From Ostreococcus lucimarinus CCE9901 (lineage: Eukaryota > Chlorophyta > Mamiellophyceae > Mamiellales > Bathycoccaceae), in NCBI RefSeq assembly GCF_000092065.1, contig NC_009368.1, forward strand, positions 434,001 through 498,000: a DNA stretch of 64,000 nt, in the 5' to 3' direction. Below are positions 10,463 to 19,081 of the stretch, piece by piece. The stretch's first letter is position 1, and every line of letters begins with the position of its first letter. The translations under genes and the position numbers were made by a program. The notes under the pieces were generated by a model that worked only from the letters and a program-made list of their open reading frames with translations, was not told where the DNA came from and ran no database searches.

Positions 10463-10610
10463 CACCTGTCGGTGTTTACGGAAAAGTTGCGGCTCGAAAT
10501 GAGGATGGCGTGGCCCATGTTTCTTATAGATACCTCATGAATACATATATTACAAGTTATAATGCTATTAATATATAATTGATTGGATGGGTGCCCAGCC
10601 CATCCGCGCG
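10463..10610. repeat. Dispersed repeat R, copy 2
   Basis: This matches repeat R at 9556-9690 and 61144-61294 (CACCTGTCGGT, GAAAAGTTGCG, GAGGATGGCGTGG, ATACATATATTA, TAATTGATTGGATGG, CCCAGCCCATCCGCGCGG). It is immediately downstream of the minus-strand GIY-YIG/zinc-knuckle gene, just as copy 3 follows the metallothionein gene. It may therefore be a 3' flanking or termination sequence shared by duplication. Confidence 0.75.
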
Positions 10611-10644
10611 GGCTGTATCTAGCTAGCTATGTATGTGCGACGGA

Positions 10645-11145
10645 TTAAAAACAGCACCAAATATTTTTTAAACAGCACCAACATTTTTTATAGTCGGTTT
10701 CATCGGTTTCCTCGATGGTCGAGCCTAGTTCCAGTTCACCGAGGAGCTGCTCGTCTTCTTCATGCAACCACGGTTCGTCCGCGCGTCCAGGCACAACGTT
10801 CGGACACTGGTTCACAAAATGGCCCAACTGACCACACCTGAAGCATCGATCACCCGCACCTCGCATCATGAGTTCGATAATCTCGAGGTGCGATCTCGGG
10901 AGAACGATCTGACTGAACGTCCCACCGCGTACGTTCTCAACGCCGTGTTCGGCCATGAGTCGTAACACGTGCTTGTCCTCGTCAAATGGTCCACATTCCT
11001 CGATGAACAGTCGACGGTACGGTTTGTATTTTTTCGTCCACGCGGCACCCATGCCGCGAAAATGGTCGTCGATCCTCGACCTGTTGTCGCACCGCCCCAC
11101 GTAGTATTTGCCCTGCGCACACGCGAGGCCGTATATCAGTGACAT
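10645..11145 (-). CDS. GIY-YIG nuclease-domain protein with CCHC zinc knuckle
   Basis: 166 residues from an ATG at 11145. The N-terminal part has the GIY-YIG signature (IYGLACAQGKYYVGR) and, further on, the DEDKHVLRLM...GVENVRGG block typical of the GIY-YIG group often found in large algal viruses and protist genomes. The acidic residue in DEDK is a candidate for the catalytic glutamate. At about residues 99-115 is a CCHC zinc knuckle (CFRCGQLGHFVNQC). The last 15 residues are cysteine/tryptophan-rich (KKCWCCLKNIWCCF). The family predicts DNA cleavage, with nucleic-acid binding by the knuckle. It is unlike the GIY-YIG proteins of the mobile elements elsewhere in this window and is not flanked by a primase gene. 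Its role is unknown. Confidence 0.75.
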   Translation of the reverse strand: MSLIYGLACAQGKYYVGRCDNRSRIDDHFRGMGAAWTKKYKPYRRLFIEECGPFDEDKHVLRLMAEHGVENVRGGTFSQIVLPRSHLEIIELMMRGAGDRCFRCGQLGHFVNQCPNVVPGRADEPWLHEEDEQLLGELELGSTIEETDETDYKKCWCCLKNIWCCF

Positions 11146-11451
11146 GATCCATGTGGTCTAGTGCCCCCGGGCCGTCGTCGCGCGCGCCGCGGTGTGCGGG
11201 GGCACGCAGACCAGCGGCGGCGGTCGAGTCGCAGATGCGTCCATCACTGACGTCGAACGAGAATCGGGATCACCCGTGGGTCCGTTGGCGCCCCGCGGGT
11301 GTGTGTGTCAGCCCTCAGGATAACCAGCCGCGCGAGGATCAAATCAAACATGGACCCGAACTCGCGGGTGTCGACACGGTCGGTCGGACATATGGAGCCT
11401 CACAATTTGGCCGTATGACCACATATATTAATTTATGTATGGCTATCATCC
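11146..11451. other. GC-rich intergenic region upstream of the GIY-YIG gene
   Basis: There is no convincing reading frame with recognisable content. The first 150 bases are very GC-rich and would contain the promoter of the minus-strand GIY-YIG gene. Confidence 0.5.
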
Positions 11452-11515
11452 CGTGCTATCCCGGGGGTAAATTACAGTACAGTAATCTATACCCGGGATA
11501 GCGCGGGCTGAATAG
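11452..11515. repeat. Foldback repeat with TTACAGTACAGTAA core
   Basis: Imperfect inverted arms (GTGCTATCCCGGGGGTA and TACCCGGGATAGCGCGGG) flank a core TTACAGTACAGTAATC. The same core and CCCGCG/CGCGGG edges recur at about 19797-19840, 33988-34120 and 50218-50280, so this belongs to a small foldback family. Here it lies about 360 bases upstream of the next gene. Confidence 0.75.
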
Positions 11516-11873
11516 AATAAATCCAGTAATATACGTTGTTTTTTGGTGTTGCACATTTTTTTAGTGTTACACCGCGCGTGCAAGCGACACTTCGTCCCGC
11601 GGTGGCGGAAGTTCTGTCATCTATAGAAAGCGATCTTCACCATTGATCAGTTCGATTAGCTCTGTTCTTTGAGCGTACTCATTATTCTTGGATCACTTAA
11701 ATAATCTTAAGCGGTGACAGAAAAAACAAAATTTTGGTGATTTTGGTGATAATCCGACCGACCGAACAACACGCGCGCTCGAACGAACGTCGAGTGTTAC
11801 GCCATCATTCGTCCGCGCTCTTGCACGTGAACTCGAGGCACCGACGAAAGAAAAATCACCACATAATCGCCCG
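11516..11873. other. Intergenic region upstream of the alanine-rich membrane protein
   Basis: No gene seen. It contains AT-rich tracts and a CTTAAGCGG near 11706, and should hold the promoter and 5' leader of the 11874 gene. The telo-box found before three other surface genes is absent. Confidence 0.5.
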
Positions 11874-13805
11874 ATGCCTCTCTCGACGCGCGCCATGCGC
11901 GAGGCCGAACTCGACGTCGATTCCTTCCGGACGGACCTCTTCGCGAATCGCGACCGCGCGCGTCAACGGCGGGAGCGCCGTTCGAGGCTCGGACTCATGT
12001 TCACGTGTGCGTTAGCGATCGTGGCGCTGATGATATTCGTTGACAATGCGTGCGCAGAGGCCATAATGAATGACGTCGGTGAAGCGGTAATGCCGAAGAT
12101 GCGTTTCCAGCGCCAACCCCATAACACCATCGCTAATCTCGGCGGATGGAAGAAGTGGACGAAAAAAGCTTCAAAAGCCGCGAAGAAAGCAGCCGATCAG
12201 GCAGCCGCGGCGCGGGCAGCCGCGGAGGCAGCCGCACGGGCAGCCGCAGAAAGGGCAGCCGCGGAGGCAGCCGCACGGGCAGCCGCGGCAAAGAAAGCCG
12301 CGGAGGAAGCCGCGAGGAGAGCCGCGGAGGAAGCCGCGGCGAGGGCAGCCGCGGCAGAAGCGGCCGCGAAGGCAGCCGCGGAGGAAGCCGCGGCGAAGGC
12401 AGCCGCAGAGGCAGCCGCAGCAAAGAAAGCCGCGGAGGAAGCCGCGGCGAAAGCAGCCGCAGAGGCAGCCGCGGCTAAGGCAGCCGTGGCGCAAGCCGCA
12501 ACCGACGCGTACGACGCGGGTAAGACACTCGCTGGAAACACGTATTCCCAGACACTCTCCAATGTGAGAAACAAGTTTGGCGATGCCAAAGTGAACGCGT
12601 ACTTCGGTAACCAGAGAGATATGCTGCAAAATAAGTACGACTCGGCTAAGGGCTTCACCGATGCCGCTGTGAATGACATGAAGTCCGAAGTGAAAGAGCT
12701 CAGGAAGGATCTCGTCGGCGTCGCAGAAATGGTCGTCGCTTTCTTTAACGGCTTGAATTGCAACATCGGCCCATCAACGATGACCAGTTTTACCACGTCT
12801 TTGAAAAATGCTTTCAAGTCCAGCGGTACTGCTGATTTGGTAAACAAAATTAAAAACGAGCCGTCGCGATTCTACAGAGACATGGATGCGGCGACATGCG
12901 ATTTGATCTGGAATACGGTGTTCACTTCATCTTCTGCTGCCATCACGACCTTCGGGACTGCCATTAAGACGCTTAAGAGCGATTGCCCCGCGCTCGGTGG
13001 TGCCAACCCTGCGTTTACGCTCGGTTTCACACTCGACGTCGACGTAACCTTTGCGTCAAGGACGGGCGGCATTGGCACAGAGATTGGCGTCGGATTTGAT
13101 ATGACGGGCCAAAAGTTCTGCTACGTCGGCGGGTGTGTCACTGCTGGCCGGACTTTTGGTTCCAACTCAGCTGCCAACGCGGATCTCACTCCAGGCCTCG
13201 CTTTGTCCGGCTACAAAGAACTCACTTCTGTCCCGGGTGAATGTTCTTTGCTCGACGTCGGCATTGATATCAATCTTCCGACTCCCATTAAAGTCGAGGG
13301 CGGCGGCGGCCTCACATATCTGTATGGCGGAGGTATGGGAGATTTTGTTGGCCTTTCATACCCAATGGAGCTCGGCGCTGGTGATCCGGTGCCTGGTGCT
13401 GATGTTTCCATCAAACGTGGCATGTGCTGCACGCCCATCTGTTTGAAGACGGACGGTACCTCGTGCGCGCCGACGAACTGGAAAAACCCGTGCCCGACGA
13501 TGGCAGATCCGAATGCGTACCTAAATCTCATCACGACGTCGTCGAGCGCTGCTCTTGGTGGAGAGCGAACGCTCGATATGAGCCACGAGGACCATACTAA
13601 GTACTACCGACGCATCGGTGATCCGAAATCGCACACATACGATGCAATCTCTGAGCGTCTGTCGCAGTCGACCATCGTTGCTTCAGTGTTGACGATCTCC
13701 GTGCTGGCGCTCGCCATCGTCGCACATCGTCGCCGCGTCGCTCGCAAGATTACCGCGGACGAATCCACGCCTCTTCTCGAAGAAGCGTGCTTAAAACATG
13801 AGTGA
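11874..13805 (+). CDS. Alanine-rich type I membrane surface protein with a shared unrecognised domain
   Basis: 643 residues from ATG 11874 (ATG 11895 is an alternative). A basic N-terminus precedes a signal or anchor helix (LMFTCALAIVALMIFVDNACA, about residues 42-62). Residues about 105-220 are an A/K/E/R helix built from AAARAAAE-like units. From about residue 275 follows a module with cysteines (LNCNIGP, CDLIWN, SDCPALGG) leading into a glycine-rich beta region (FTLGFTLDVDV, GVGFDMTGQKFCYVGGC, CTPICLKTDG). The same order of landmarks occurs in the 50586-56996 protein, so this is a real shared domain, but I do not recognise a family. A C-terminal membrane helix (STIVASVLTISVLALAIVAH) is followed by a basic stop and a tail with TADESTPLL, an acidic dileucine-type sorting signal. 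Function unknown; probably extracellular. Confidence 0.8.
   Translation: MPLSTRAMREAELDVDSFRTDLFANRDRARQRRERRSRLGLMFTCALAIVALMIFVDNACAEAIMNDVGEAVMPKMRFQRQPHNTIANLGGWKKWTKKASKAAKKAADQAAAARAAAEAAARAAAERAAAEAAARAAAAKKAAEEAARRAAEEAAARAAAAEAAAKAAAEEAAAKAAAEAAAAKKAAEEAAAKAAAEAAAAKAAVAQAATDAYDAGKTLAGNTYSQTLSNVRNKFGDAKVNAYFGNQRDMLQNKYDSAKGFTDAAVNDMKSEVKELRKDLVGVAEMVVAFFNGLNCNIGPSTMTSFTTSLKNAFKSSGTADLVNKIKNEPSRFYRDMDAATCDLIWNTVFTSSSAAITTFGTAIKTLKSDCPALGGANPAFTLGFTLDVDVTFASRTGGIGTEIGVGFDMTGQKFCYVGGCVTAGRTFGSNSAANADLTPGLALSGYKELTSVPGECSLLDVGIDINLPTPIKVEGGGGLTYLYGGGMGDFVGLSYPMELGAGDPVPGADVSIKRGMCCTPICLKTDGTSCAPTNWKNPCPTMADPNAYLNLITTSSSAALGGERTLDMSHEDHTKYYRRIGDPKSHTYDAISERLSQSTIVASVLTISVLALAIVAHRRRVARKITADESTPLLEEACLKHE
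12186..12500 (+). repeat. Low-complexity GCAGCCGCGG-type repeat coding an Ala-rich helix
   Basis: Repeated GCAGCCGCGG/GGAAGCCGCG units encode alternating AAA-[RKE] segments within the membrane protein. The long opposite-strand frames here are by-products of this composition. The segment would form a long single helix or coiled stalk. Confidence 0.85.
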
Positions 13806-14026
13806 AGACGATTGAAGCTTCTTCACTTATTCGCGGGCTTCGTCCCGGCGCCGCAATTTTCGCCCTTTATTTCACTTCAACTCAACTAAAACTAAAAGCC
13901 TTTAAATACTCCTTAACTACTCAAGTACTTTTTGTAAATCTTGCAATCAAAACTTTCGTCATAAGCTGTCGCGCGTAGCTTTATCGGGAGCGACCTGCGA
14001 TTCCCTCCGCCACGAGCGCCGCGACG

Positions 14027-15499
14027 ATGGTAGCCGACGATCGACAGCGAAATCGCGCGCTCGGACGGCGTCGTGCGACGGCAATACGCTTAGCCTTTAG
14101 TGCGCTCATGTTCACGTGCGCGGCGAACTCGCTGGTGTGGCTTCAGGGATTGACGTCGAGCGCGGGTGCTACCGAACGCGAAGTGTCATCACGCGCGCGA
14201 CGTCGAGATGCGGAGACGTGTAAAGTCGATGCGCCGACGAGGCTGGCTGAACGTACGGCGCGTGATAGACTTTTCGGGTACAGACGACGAGACGTAGGCG
14301 CGCTCGCGGCGTTGCGAGGCGATGGTGTGACGCTCTCAACGTCGACGACGCGCTGGCGCGATCTCCAATATGGAGACGCACTGGATCGGTACGGGTTCTT
14401 TGTTACGTCTGAACCGGTTTTAAGCGAGAAAGAGGCGGACAAGACGCGGGCGCACCTGCTCAGTCTGTTGCGAAGTACGGATGTGTACGAGCAAAACGAT
14501 GGGTGTCTCGGCGAACTTGCGGACTGTCAGGAGAGATTTGATTTGTCTCTTCGACTCACAACGACTGTGACACGCGCGGTGAATAAGATTGTGTCCACAC
14601 TTAAGCCCGCACTGGTGGATATATTCGGCGATGAAGACTGTGAACTCGTAGAACTGAGTGCGTTGATCACATGTAAAGGCTCACCCACGCAAGGCATCCA
14701 CAGTGATGCGGAAGGGGTGAAAGGAGACGATCGACTTGTCAGCGTGTTCGTATCATTACAAGACACCCCCACGAATCTTGGTCCAACGCACGTTTTCTTT
14801 AACTCACCGAATGCTGTAACAGAGTTTGACTACTATTCCGCACTCATGCTGATGAGGATTGTGGCGGCCGAGCTCAAGAACTCGACGGTTGCGTTAAGAG
14901 ATCATGGTCTTGGTGATATTTATATCAAGCAAGGCGTCGCAGCCATCCCAGAAAACGAGGTTGCGACAGAAGAAGAACTAAAATTCTTCAATGCGCACTG
15001 TAGAGTCGATGAGAGGGATAATACACTGGCATTCTATCCCCCTTGGGAGTCCTCCCCAAACGCCCGTCTCGTGTTTGGCGTCGTCGCTGCTACGCGACAG
15101 GGAGCCGCTCTCGTGTATGACTCGCGGACTCAACACAGAGGTGGAGCTAACACAGTAGGAGCGCGAGTACAACTTATGTTTAGTTTTCAGACGAAGCGTG
15201 CTTTTGTGGCTGGGTCGACATTCACAATGCGACGTAGGTATCATCGCATTGAACGCATGCCACTGACCCTCATGGAGAGAGCGACTCTGACATCATTTGG
15301 GCATGAATACGAGAAAAGCAAGTCGAACCTTGCGTGGTACCTGCGAGTATTCGGAAAGATACGCCTTCGAGACTTCCCATTACGAGCTGACACCACTGAT
15401 CAGGAACGTGAATGGGTGAATGCTGACTTAGTGCAAAACTCTGAAAACAAGTCGGACTTTGATGTCGATAGGATGGGGTTACAAGGTGGAGTGTTGTGA
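14027..15499 (+). CDS. Membrane-anchored Fe(II)/2-oxoglutarate dioxygenase (PhyH-like)
   Basis: 490 residues from ATG 14027. A basic N-terminus and one hydrophobic helix (about residues 22-44, AFSALMFTCAANSLVWLQG) suggest a type II membrane protein, perhaps of the Golgi or ER. The catalytic region shows an HxD pair (GIHSDAEG; His225, Asp227), a distal His370 (TQHRGGANT) and Arg380 (GARVQLMF), the order expected for iron ligands and the 2-oxoglutarate-binding arginine of phytanoyl-CoA dioxygenase-like enzymes. The substrate cannot be told; neighbours are surface proteins, so hydroxylation of a protein or glycan is possible. The N-terminal helix shares LMFTCA, and most of the underlying bases, with the preceding gene. 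The family call is by eye from spacing and motifs. Confidence 0.7.
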   Translation: MVADDRQRNRALGRRRATAIRLAFSALMFTCAANSLVWLQGLTSSAGATEREVSSRARRRDAETCKVDAPTRLAERTARDRLFGYRRRDVGALAALRGDGVTLSTSTTRWRDLQYGDALDRYGFFVTSEPVLSEKEADKTRAHLLSLLRSTDVYEQNDGCLGELADCQERFDLSLRLTTTVTRAVNKIVSTLKPALVDIFGDEDCELVELSALITCKGSPTQGIHSDAEGVKGDDRLVSVFVSLQDTPTNLGPTHVFFNSPNAVTEFDYYSALMLMRIVAAELKNSTVALRDHGLGDIYIKQGVAAIPENEVATEEELKFFNAHCRVDERDNTLAFYPPWESSPNARLVFGVVAATRQGAALVYDSRTQHRGGANTVGARVQLMFSFQTKRAFVAGSTFTMRRRYHRIERMPLTLMERATLTSFGHEYEKSKSNLAWYLRVFGKIRLRDFPLRADTTDQEREWVNADLVQNSENKSDFDVDRMGLQGGVL

Positions 15500-16073
15500 T
15501 GTAGATGTTGGTATAATTGCAGTTACCTCGACTACCGCTACATCATGCTCATGTTTGTTTTAAGTTCCTCTTCGAATCGAACGGTGCTCGGGTAATGCTC
15601 GGCGACCGGCGGCTCCTCAGAAATTTCTCCAGGTTCGTCAGAAGGCTCTTCAGATTGAACTGGATTCTTAACTATGATATTGTATGGTGTACCATCGGAC
15701 ATCGCGCGCAATATATTGGACATAACTTTTCATACTTAAAGGGGAGCCGCGTGATACACGAGGGACCATCTCACCACGAAGAAATGGGCACCTCTGGTAC
15801 CGAAAAACGTGGCACCCTCGTTCACGCGCGACCACTCTTGAGCCATGAACGGGAGCGACCCATCAAAGGAGACACGCGCACACCGATTCTCGACCACCCG
15901 TCTTCGCCGTGTGCTTTGCAGTACCCCGATCTCGTCGAAAAAGTAGCAAAATGTTGACCAGTGGGGCGTGCTGGCGTGCTTTTCCAGGCTGTTGAAAAAC
16001 TTGAAAATCAGTCATCGCGCCGATGTGACCAGGAAAAACACGGCTTAAAGAATTCTTTTCTTATGTGATATAT

Positions 16074-17096
16074 ATGGACGCCAGAGAATTTACGAACGGC
16101 ATGCATCTGATCCCACTCGACCAGGACAAGGAACCAACATGCGGCAGGGGGTTCCTCGATGAAGCAAACTATGAACAGAACACGCAGAAAGTCATCCCAG
16201 GAGAAATGTACGGCGTGCTGACAGGGCGACCGAACCGTGTCCTCGTCGTCGACTGGGATTGTTACGGTGGCAAGTGCGAGTTTGAACTCACGGAAGAAAT
16301 GTTGACGCGCAAGGTTGGCGGGGAAGGCGCGTACATCGTCAAAACGCGATCAGGCGGGTACCACACGTACTTCGCATGGGACGAAGAACGAGTCGGCGAT
16401 TGGAAAGGCACAGTAGGCATCGAAGGGTTCGTCGATATCCGTACGACGGGTAACTACGTGGTCGGTGCCCATGCCCCGGGCTACGAGCTACTCCGAGGAG
16501 ACATCAACAATTTACCACCAATGCCCAACGATTTGTACAGTTTCTTTGATGGCAAAGTCGGTCACAAGGTCGAACGCGCCGACACGGAGTGCAGCTTTAC
16601 GCAAGCATCTGTGACACCTTTGCTCGAGGACATGGGGTTCACCGGCATACATTGGCTCAGTGGAGCGACATCGTATGATTTTGAATGCGACCAATGTCGC
16701 CCACAGCGAGGCACCTCTGTGGGCCAATGTCCTTGCTGTGGGGGCTTCCACGAAGGCAATGGAAAGGGCGGCGGGAACCACTTTTACGTCGCCGAGGTCG
16801 GCCTCGGCGTGCTCACCGTGAAAAACCATGGCAACTGCAAGCCCAGGCAGTTTCGCTTTGAGGTTGGGTGTCTGGTGACCGGTATCACCGAAAAGGAGCA
16901 GAACGAAATCAAAGAGGGCACGTCTGCGGGCTACATCGAGGTCCGCCGTGAGTTCGAGAAGCACGTCGCAAAGATCTTGACCAAGGACCTCTTCTGCGAC
17001 GATAGCTGTTATGGAACCACCGGGGAGATCGCCAAATTCAGCGAGGCCGCTTTGGTGAGGCGCTATCGAGAACTCTCCTTTGTCGATGAGAACGGC
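16074..17096 (+). pseudogene. Truncated primase-helicase (N-terminal primase part only)
   Basis: From ATG 16074 this matches the first 341 residues of the 733-residue primase-helicases at 30183-32384 and 58501-60702. It keeps the primase motifs (VDWD, GGYHTYF, VDIRTTGNYVVG) and the cysteine-rich zinc-binding stretch. The match ends after FVDENG. The frame continues to a stop at 17343-17345 only by reading the reverse strand of another gene fragment, so the entire SF3 helicase is lost. A truncated primase could be expressed, but loss of the helicase suggests a dead copy. Confidence 0.85.
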
Positions 17097-17340
17097 GCGT
17101 CCGATGAGCGTCTTGCTCACGGTGCAACCGTCCTGTTGGACCTTGAACTGAATTTTGGCGAAAGAGAGAAAGTCCTCGGGATCATTTGTCTTTTCAAAGA
17201 GCGCATTCAGACGGTCGCAGAGGTCGTCGTTCTCCGCCCATTCGGCGATGCTCTTCCTCACTGCATCGGGCGCGACGGGCTTCGTCGCCTCGTACGCCTT
17301 GAGGAGCAGCGAACGCGAAACGAACCGGTGATATATATAT
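17097..17340 (-). pseudogene. Fragment of an unidentified element gene (C-terminal region)
   Basis: The minus strand reads KAYEATKPVAPDAVRKSIAE..., then a charged helical stretch and ...GCTVSKTLIGRA, where it meets the primase fragment. GCTVSKxLIGRA also occurs at 29014-29158 (minus), where the protein runs on to its stop. The layout (short helix, VSKxLIGRAL, GF, K-rich strand, GRTVVGRT in the other copy) resembles the winged-helix tail of D5-type primase-helicases, by eye only. Both pieces are relics; no complete copy is in the window. Confidence 0.55.
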
Positions 17341-17415
17341 ATTAAGTAAAATTTGGCTATTGAGTCTTCATATGGGAAGCGTACCGATTACAAATTTCTA
17401 CTTCTGGCCCATCAC

Positions 17416-18132
17416 TTACTCAGCTGACTGGCACGAGGTGTACAGGTTCGCTGGGTCGTCCACCTTGACGAACTCGTACTTCGCGTGAGGGCTTATGGTA
17501 CCGGGGAAAGAGCACTCTTGCTTGCCACCCTTATCTTGACAGTACTTGTTCCGCTGCTGACTATAGATGGAGGTCTTGCCGTCTGCCAGCGTGGCGAGAG
17601 TAAACTTGGCGCCGACGAAAATTTCTTCGCCCTCAGCCTCCTTCGGCACGTCACACATAATTAGAGTCTTCCTCCATCCCGGGGGACCACGACTGAGGGT
17701 GTCATCAGCGTCCGTCGCGCAACGGAACTCGGCACCCGTCTCGTCCAAGCGAGTGAGGGTGTAAAAATTGCCCTCGTTCTTCAGGTACACGAGCTTTGGA
17801 GCGTTGTTCGCCGCCGAGGGATCCTCAGACGCAACGCATCGCTGCGAACAGGCGAAGCCCCACTGTCCATTTCCAGCGGTTCCGATGTTATAGTTGCAGA
17901 AGTTTTGATTCATCATGTTAGTCCCATACTTCGATGGGACCCAACCCCCTCGCATCAAGTACGCTCCGTCCTCGAGCGTCGCGCCTTGGCCGAGCGTCGG
18001 AAAGTGTGTTGAACCGACTCCCACGAGCGCGACGACACCGAGACAAGCGATCACGAGCGTTTTACCTCGGCGCACGTCGCTCGCCGCCTTGGCCGCGCGC
18101 ACTTCATCGCGCAGAGGCGTCGATTCGTCCAT
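17416..18132 (-). CDS. Type II single-pass membrane protein, hypothetical
   Basis: 238 residues from ATG 18132; a longer frame opens only at TTG, so this start is preferred. The protein begins MDESTPLRDEVRAAK, a cytosolic DESTPL motif like the C-terminal tails of neighbouring membrane proteins. Then come a basic patch and one membrane helix (TLVIACLGVVALVGVGS, about residues 24-40). The outer domain (about 195 residues) has cysteines (NFCNYN, FACSQRC, CATDAD, MCDVP, YCQDKGGKQEC, SCQSAE) suggesting disulfides, and beta-rich segments such as FYTLTRLDETGAEFRC. I do not recognise the family. It lies between the two halves of the broken mobile element, but its composition resembles that of host surface genes. 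Confidence 0.65.
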   Translation of the reverse strand: MDESTPLRDEVRAAKAASDVRRGKTLVIACLGVVALVGVGSTHFPTLGQGATLEDGAYLMRGGWVPSKYGTNMMNQNFCNYNIGTAGNGQWGFACSQRCVASEDPSAANNAPKLVYLKNEGNFYTLTRLDETGAEFRCATDADDTLSRGPPGWRKTLIMCDVPKEAEGEEIFVGAKFTLATLADGKTSIYSQQRNKYCQDKGGKQECSFPGTISPHAKYEFVKVDDPANLYTSCQSAE

Positions 18133-18356
18133 CGAATTAGTGTTGAGCGAACCCCTTCCGGCTGCTGTTTCGATCCCGTCGACCACGATTAACGACGCGC
18201 GTGTTTCACTCGTGCGTCCGACGCGCTTTTTCCCGACGCGGTTCCCGACTGCACTGACGTGCGTCGTCAAGTGCCTCGTCGTCGAGGGTGCTCGAGTTTT
18301 ACTTTTACTGTTGACGCGCCACGTCGGATTCCGACAGGCCCAGGCGCGGCCGCAAT

Positions 18357-18488
18357 GCTACTTTAAACTTAGTATATTTTTTTTGAAAAAAGAGTAGTAA
18401 GAGTAATAAAAACAAACTTTTTGCTACTTTAAACTTAGTATATTTTTTTTGAAAAAAGAGTAGTAAGAGTAATAAAAACAAACTTTTT
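18357..18488. repeat. Two tandem copies of a 66-bp AT-rich unit
   Basis: GCTACTTTAAACTTAGTATA followed by a T/A-rich tract and AGAGTAGTAAGAGTAATAAA occurs twice with a period of 66. A single copy, preceded by the same GGCCCAGGCGCGGCCGCAAT sequence, is at about 57393-57475 in copy C. It is therefore part of the GIY-YIG side of the element. Confidence 0.85.
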
Positions 18489-18583
18489 TTTGAGTTGCGG
18501 CACCCCAACATGATAAAACCGCACATCGACGTCGATGTACCACATGTAAGATTTCTCCAGAACCAATCGTGTGAGTGAAGTGG

Positions 18584-19081
18584 TCAAACCAAGCCACGCA
18601 ACTCGTCTACCGTAAATTGATACTTGTCGAGACTGCGCTTCGAAGGCAGCGTGCCGCGCGCTCGAGCATTCTTGAGGCACGTCTTACGCAGTATTCTTTT
18701 CGCGTGCTGCTTGTAATAATTGAGTTGTCTGTAGTTACCATCGCCGCCGTCCCGCTTCGGCGTATATTTAGCTCTGCCAAGGGTTCGACTCTCGTCCACG
18801 TTCTCGTGGCACGTGTGTTTCTGGCTGAGTCCAGCAGCTCGGGAGTTGAATAAGCCGTCACGCTTCTCTCTCATGTAGGCACTTTTACGTTGATGGAGCT
18901 CTCCAGCTGGAATGTCCTTTTCGAGAACTCTCACGTTCGCGTCGCCAAACTTGAAGATTGGATGCCGTGCGTATTTATGCGAGGCAAGGCGCGCTCTGAG
19001 CGAACCTGTCGTCGATCCGATGTACGTTTTGTTACATTTTGCATTATCGCTAAACATTTCGTACACGCATCCCGACGGCAT
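18584..19081 (-). CDS. Element GIY-YIG endonuclease-like protein (copy A)
   Basis: 165 residues from ATG 19081. The GIY-YIG signature is GCVYEM...KTYIGSTTGSLRARLASHK. A later block reads GELHQRKSAYMREKRDGLFN, where I-TevI-type enzymes have R-E before the aromatic residue; a lysine appears instead, in all three copies. The C-terminal half is basic (NYYKQHAKRILRKTCLKNAR), as expected for DNA binding. It is nearly identical to the proteins at 29262-29759 and 57579-58075. In intact elements it lies downstream of the primase-helicase on the same strand, about 420 bases away. Likely role: strand cleavage for element mobility. The frame is open although the neighbouring primase gene is destroyed. 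Confidence 0.75.
   Translation of the reverse strand: MPSGCVYEMFSDNAKCNKTYIGSTTGSLRARLASHKYARHPIFKFGDANVRVLEKDIPAGELHQRKSAYMREKRDGLFNSRAAGLSQKHTCHENVDESRTLGRAKYTPKRDGGDGNYRQLNYYKQHAKRILRKTCLKNARARGTLPSKRSLDKYQFTVDELRGLV

Larger units (their letters stand above)
15672..17345. mobile_element. Rearranged fragment of the primase/GIY-YIG element (copy A, primase side)
   Basis: This is inverted relative to the other copies. It begins with the element right end (CTTAACTATGATATTGTATG..., complement of CATAGTTAAG), continues through the conserved 400-base flank and reaches the primase start at 16074. The primase homology stops near 17094, where it joins head-to-head to a fragment (17097-17340) of another gene also seen at 29014-29158. 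The sequence beyond the right end differs from that at copies C and 9011, which helps fix the end near CATAGTTAAG. Confidence 0.75.

Noticed and set aside
12133-12847. Minus-strand and alternate-frame Arg/Leu/Gly/Ser-rich frames across the alanine repeat
   Set aside because: By-products of GCAGCCGCGG-type low complexity inside the 11874-13805 gene.
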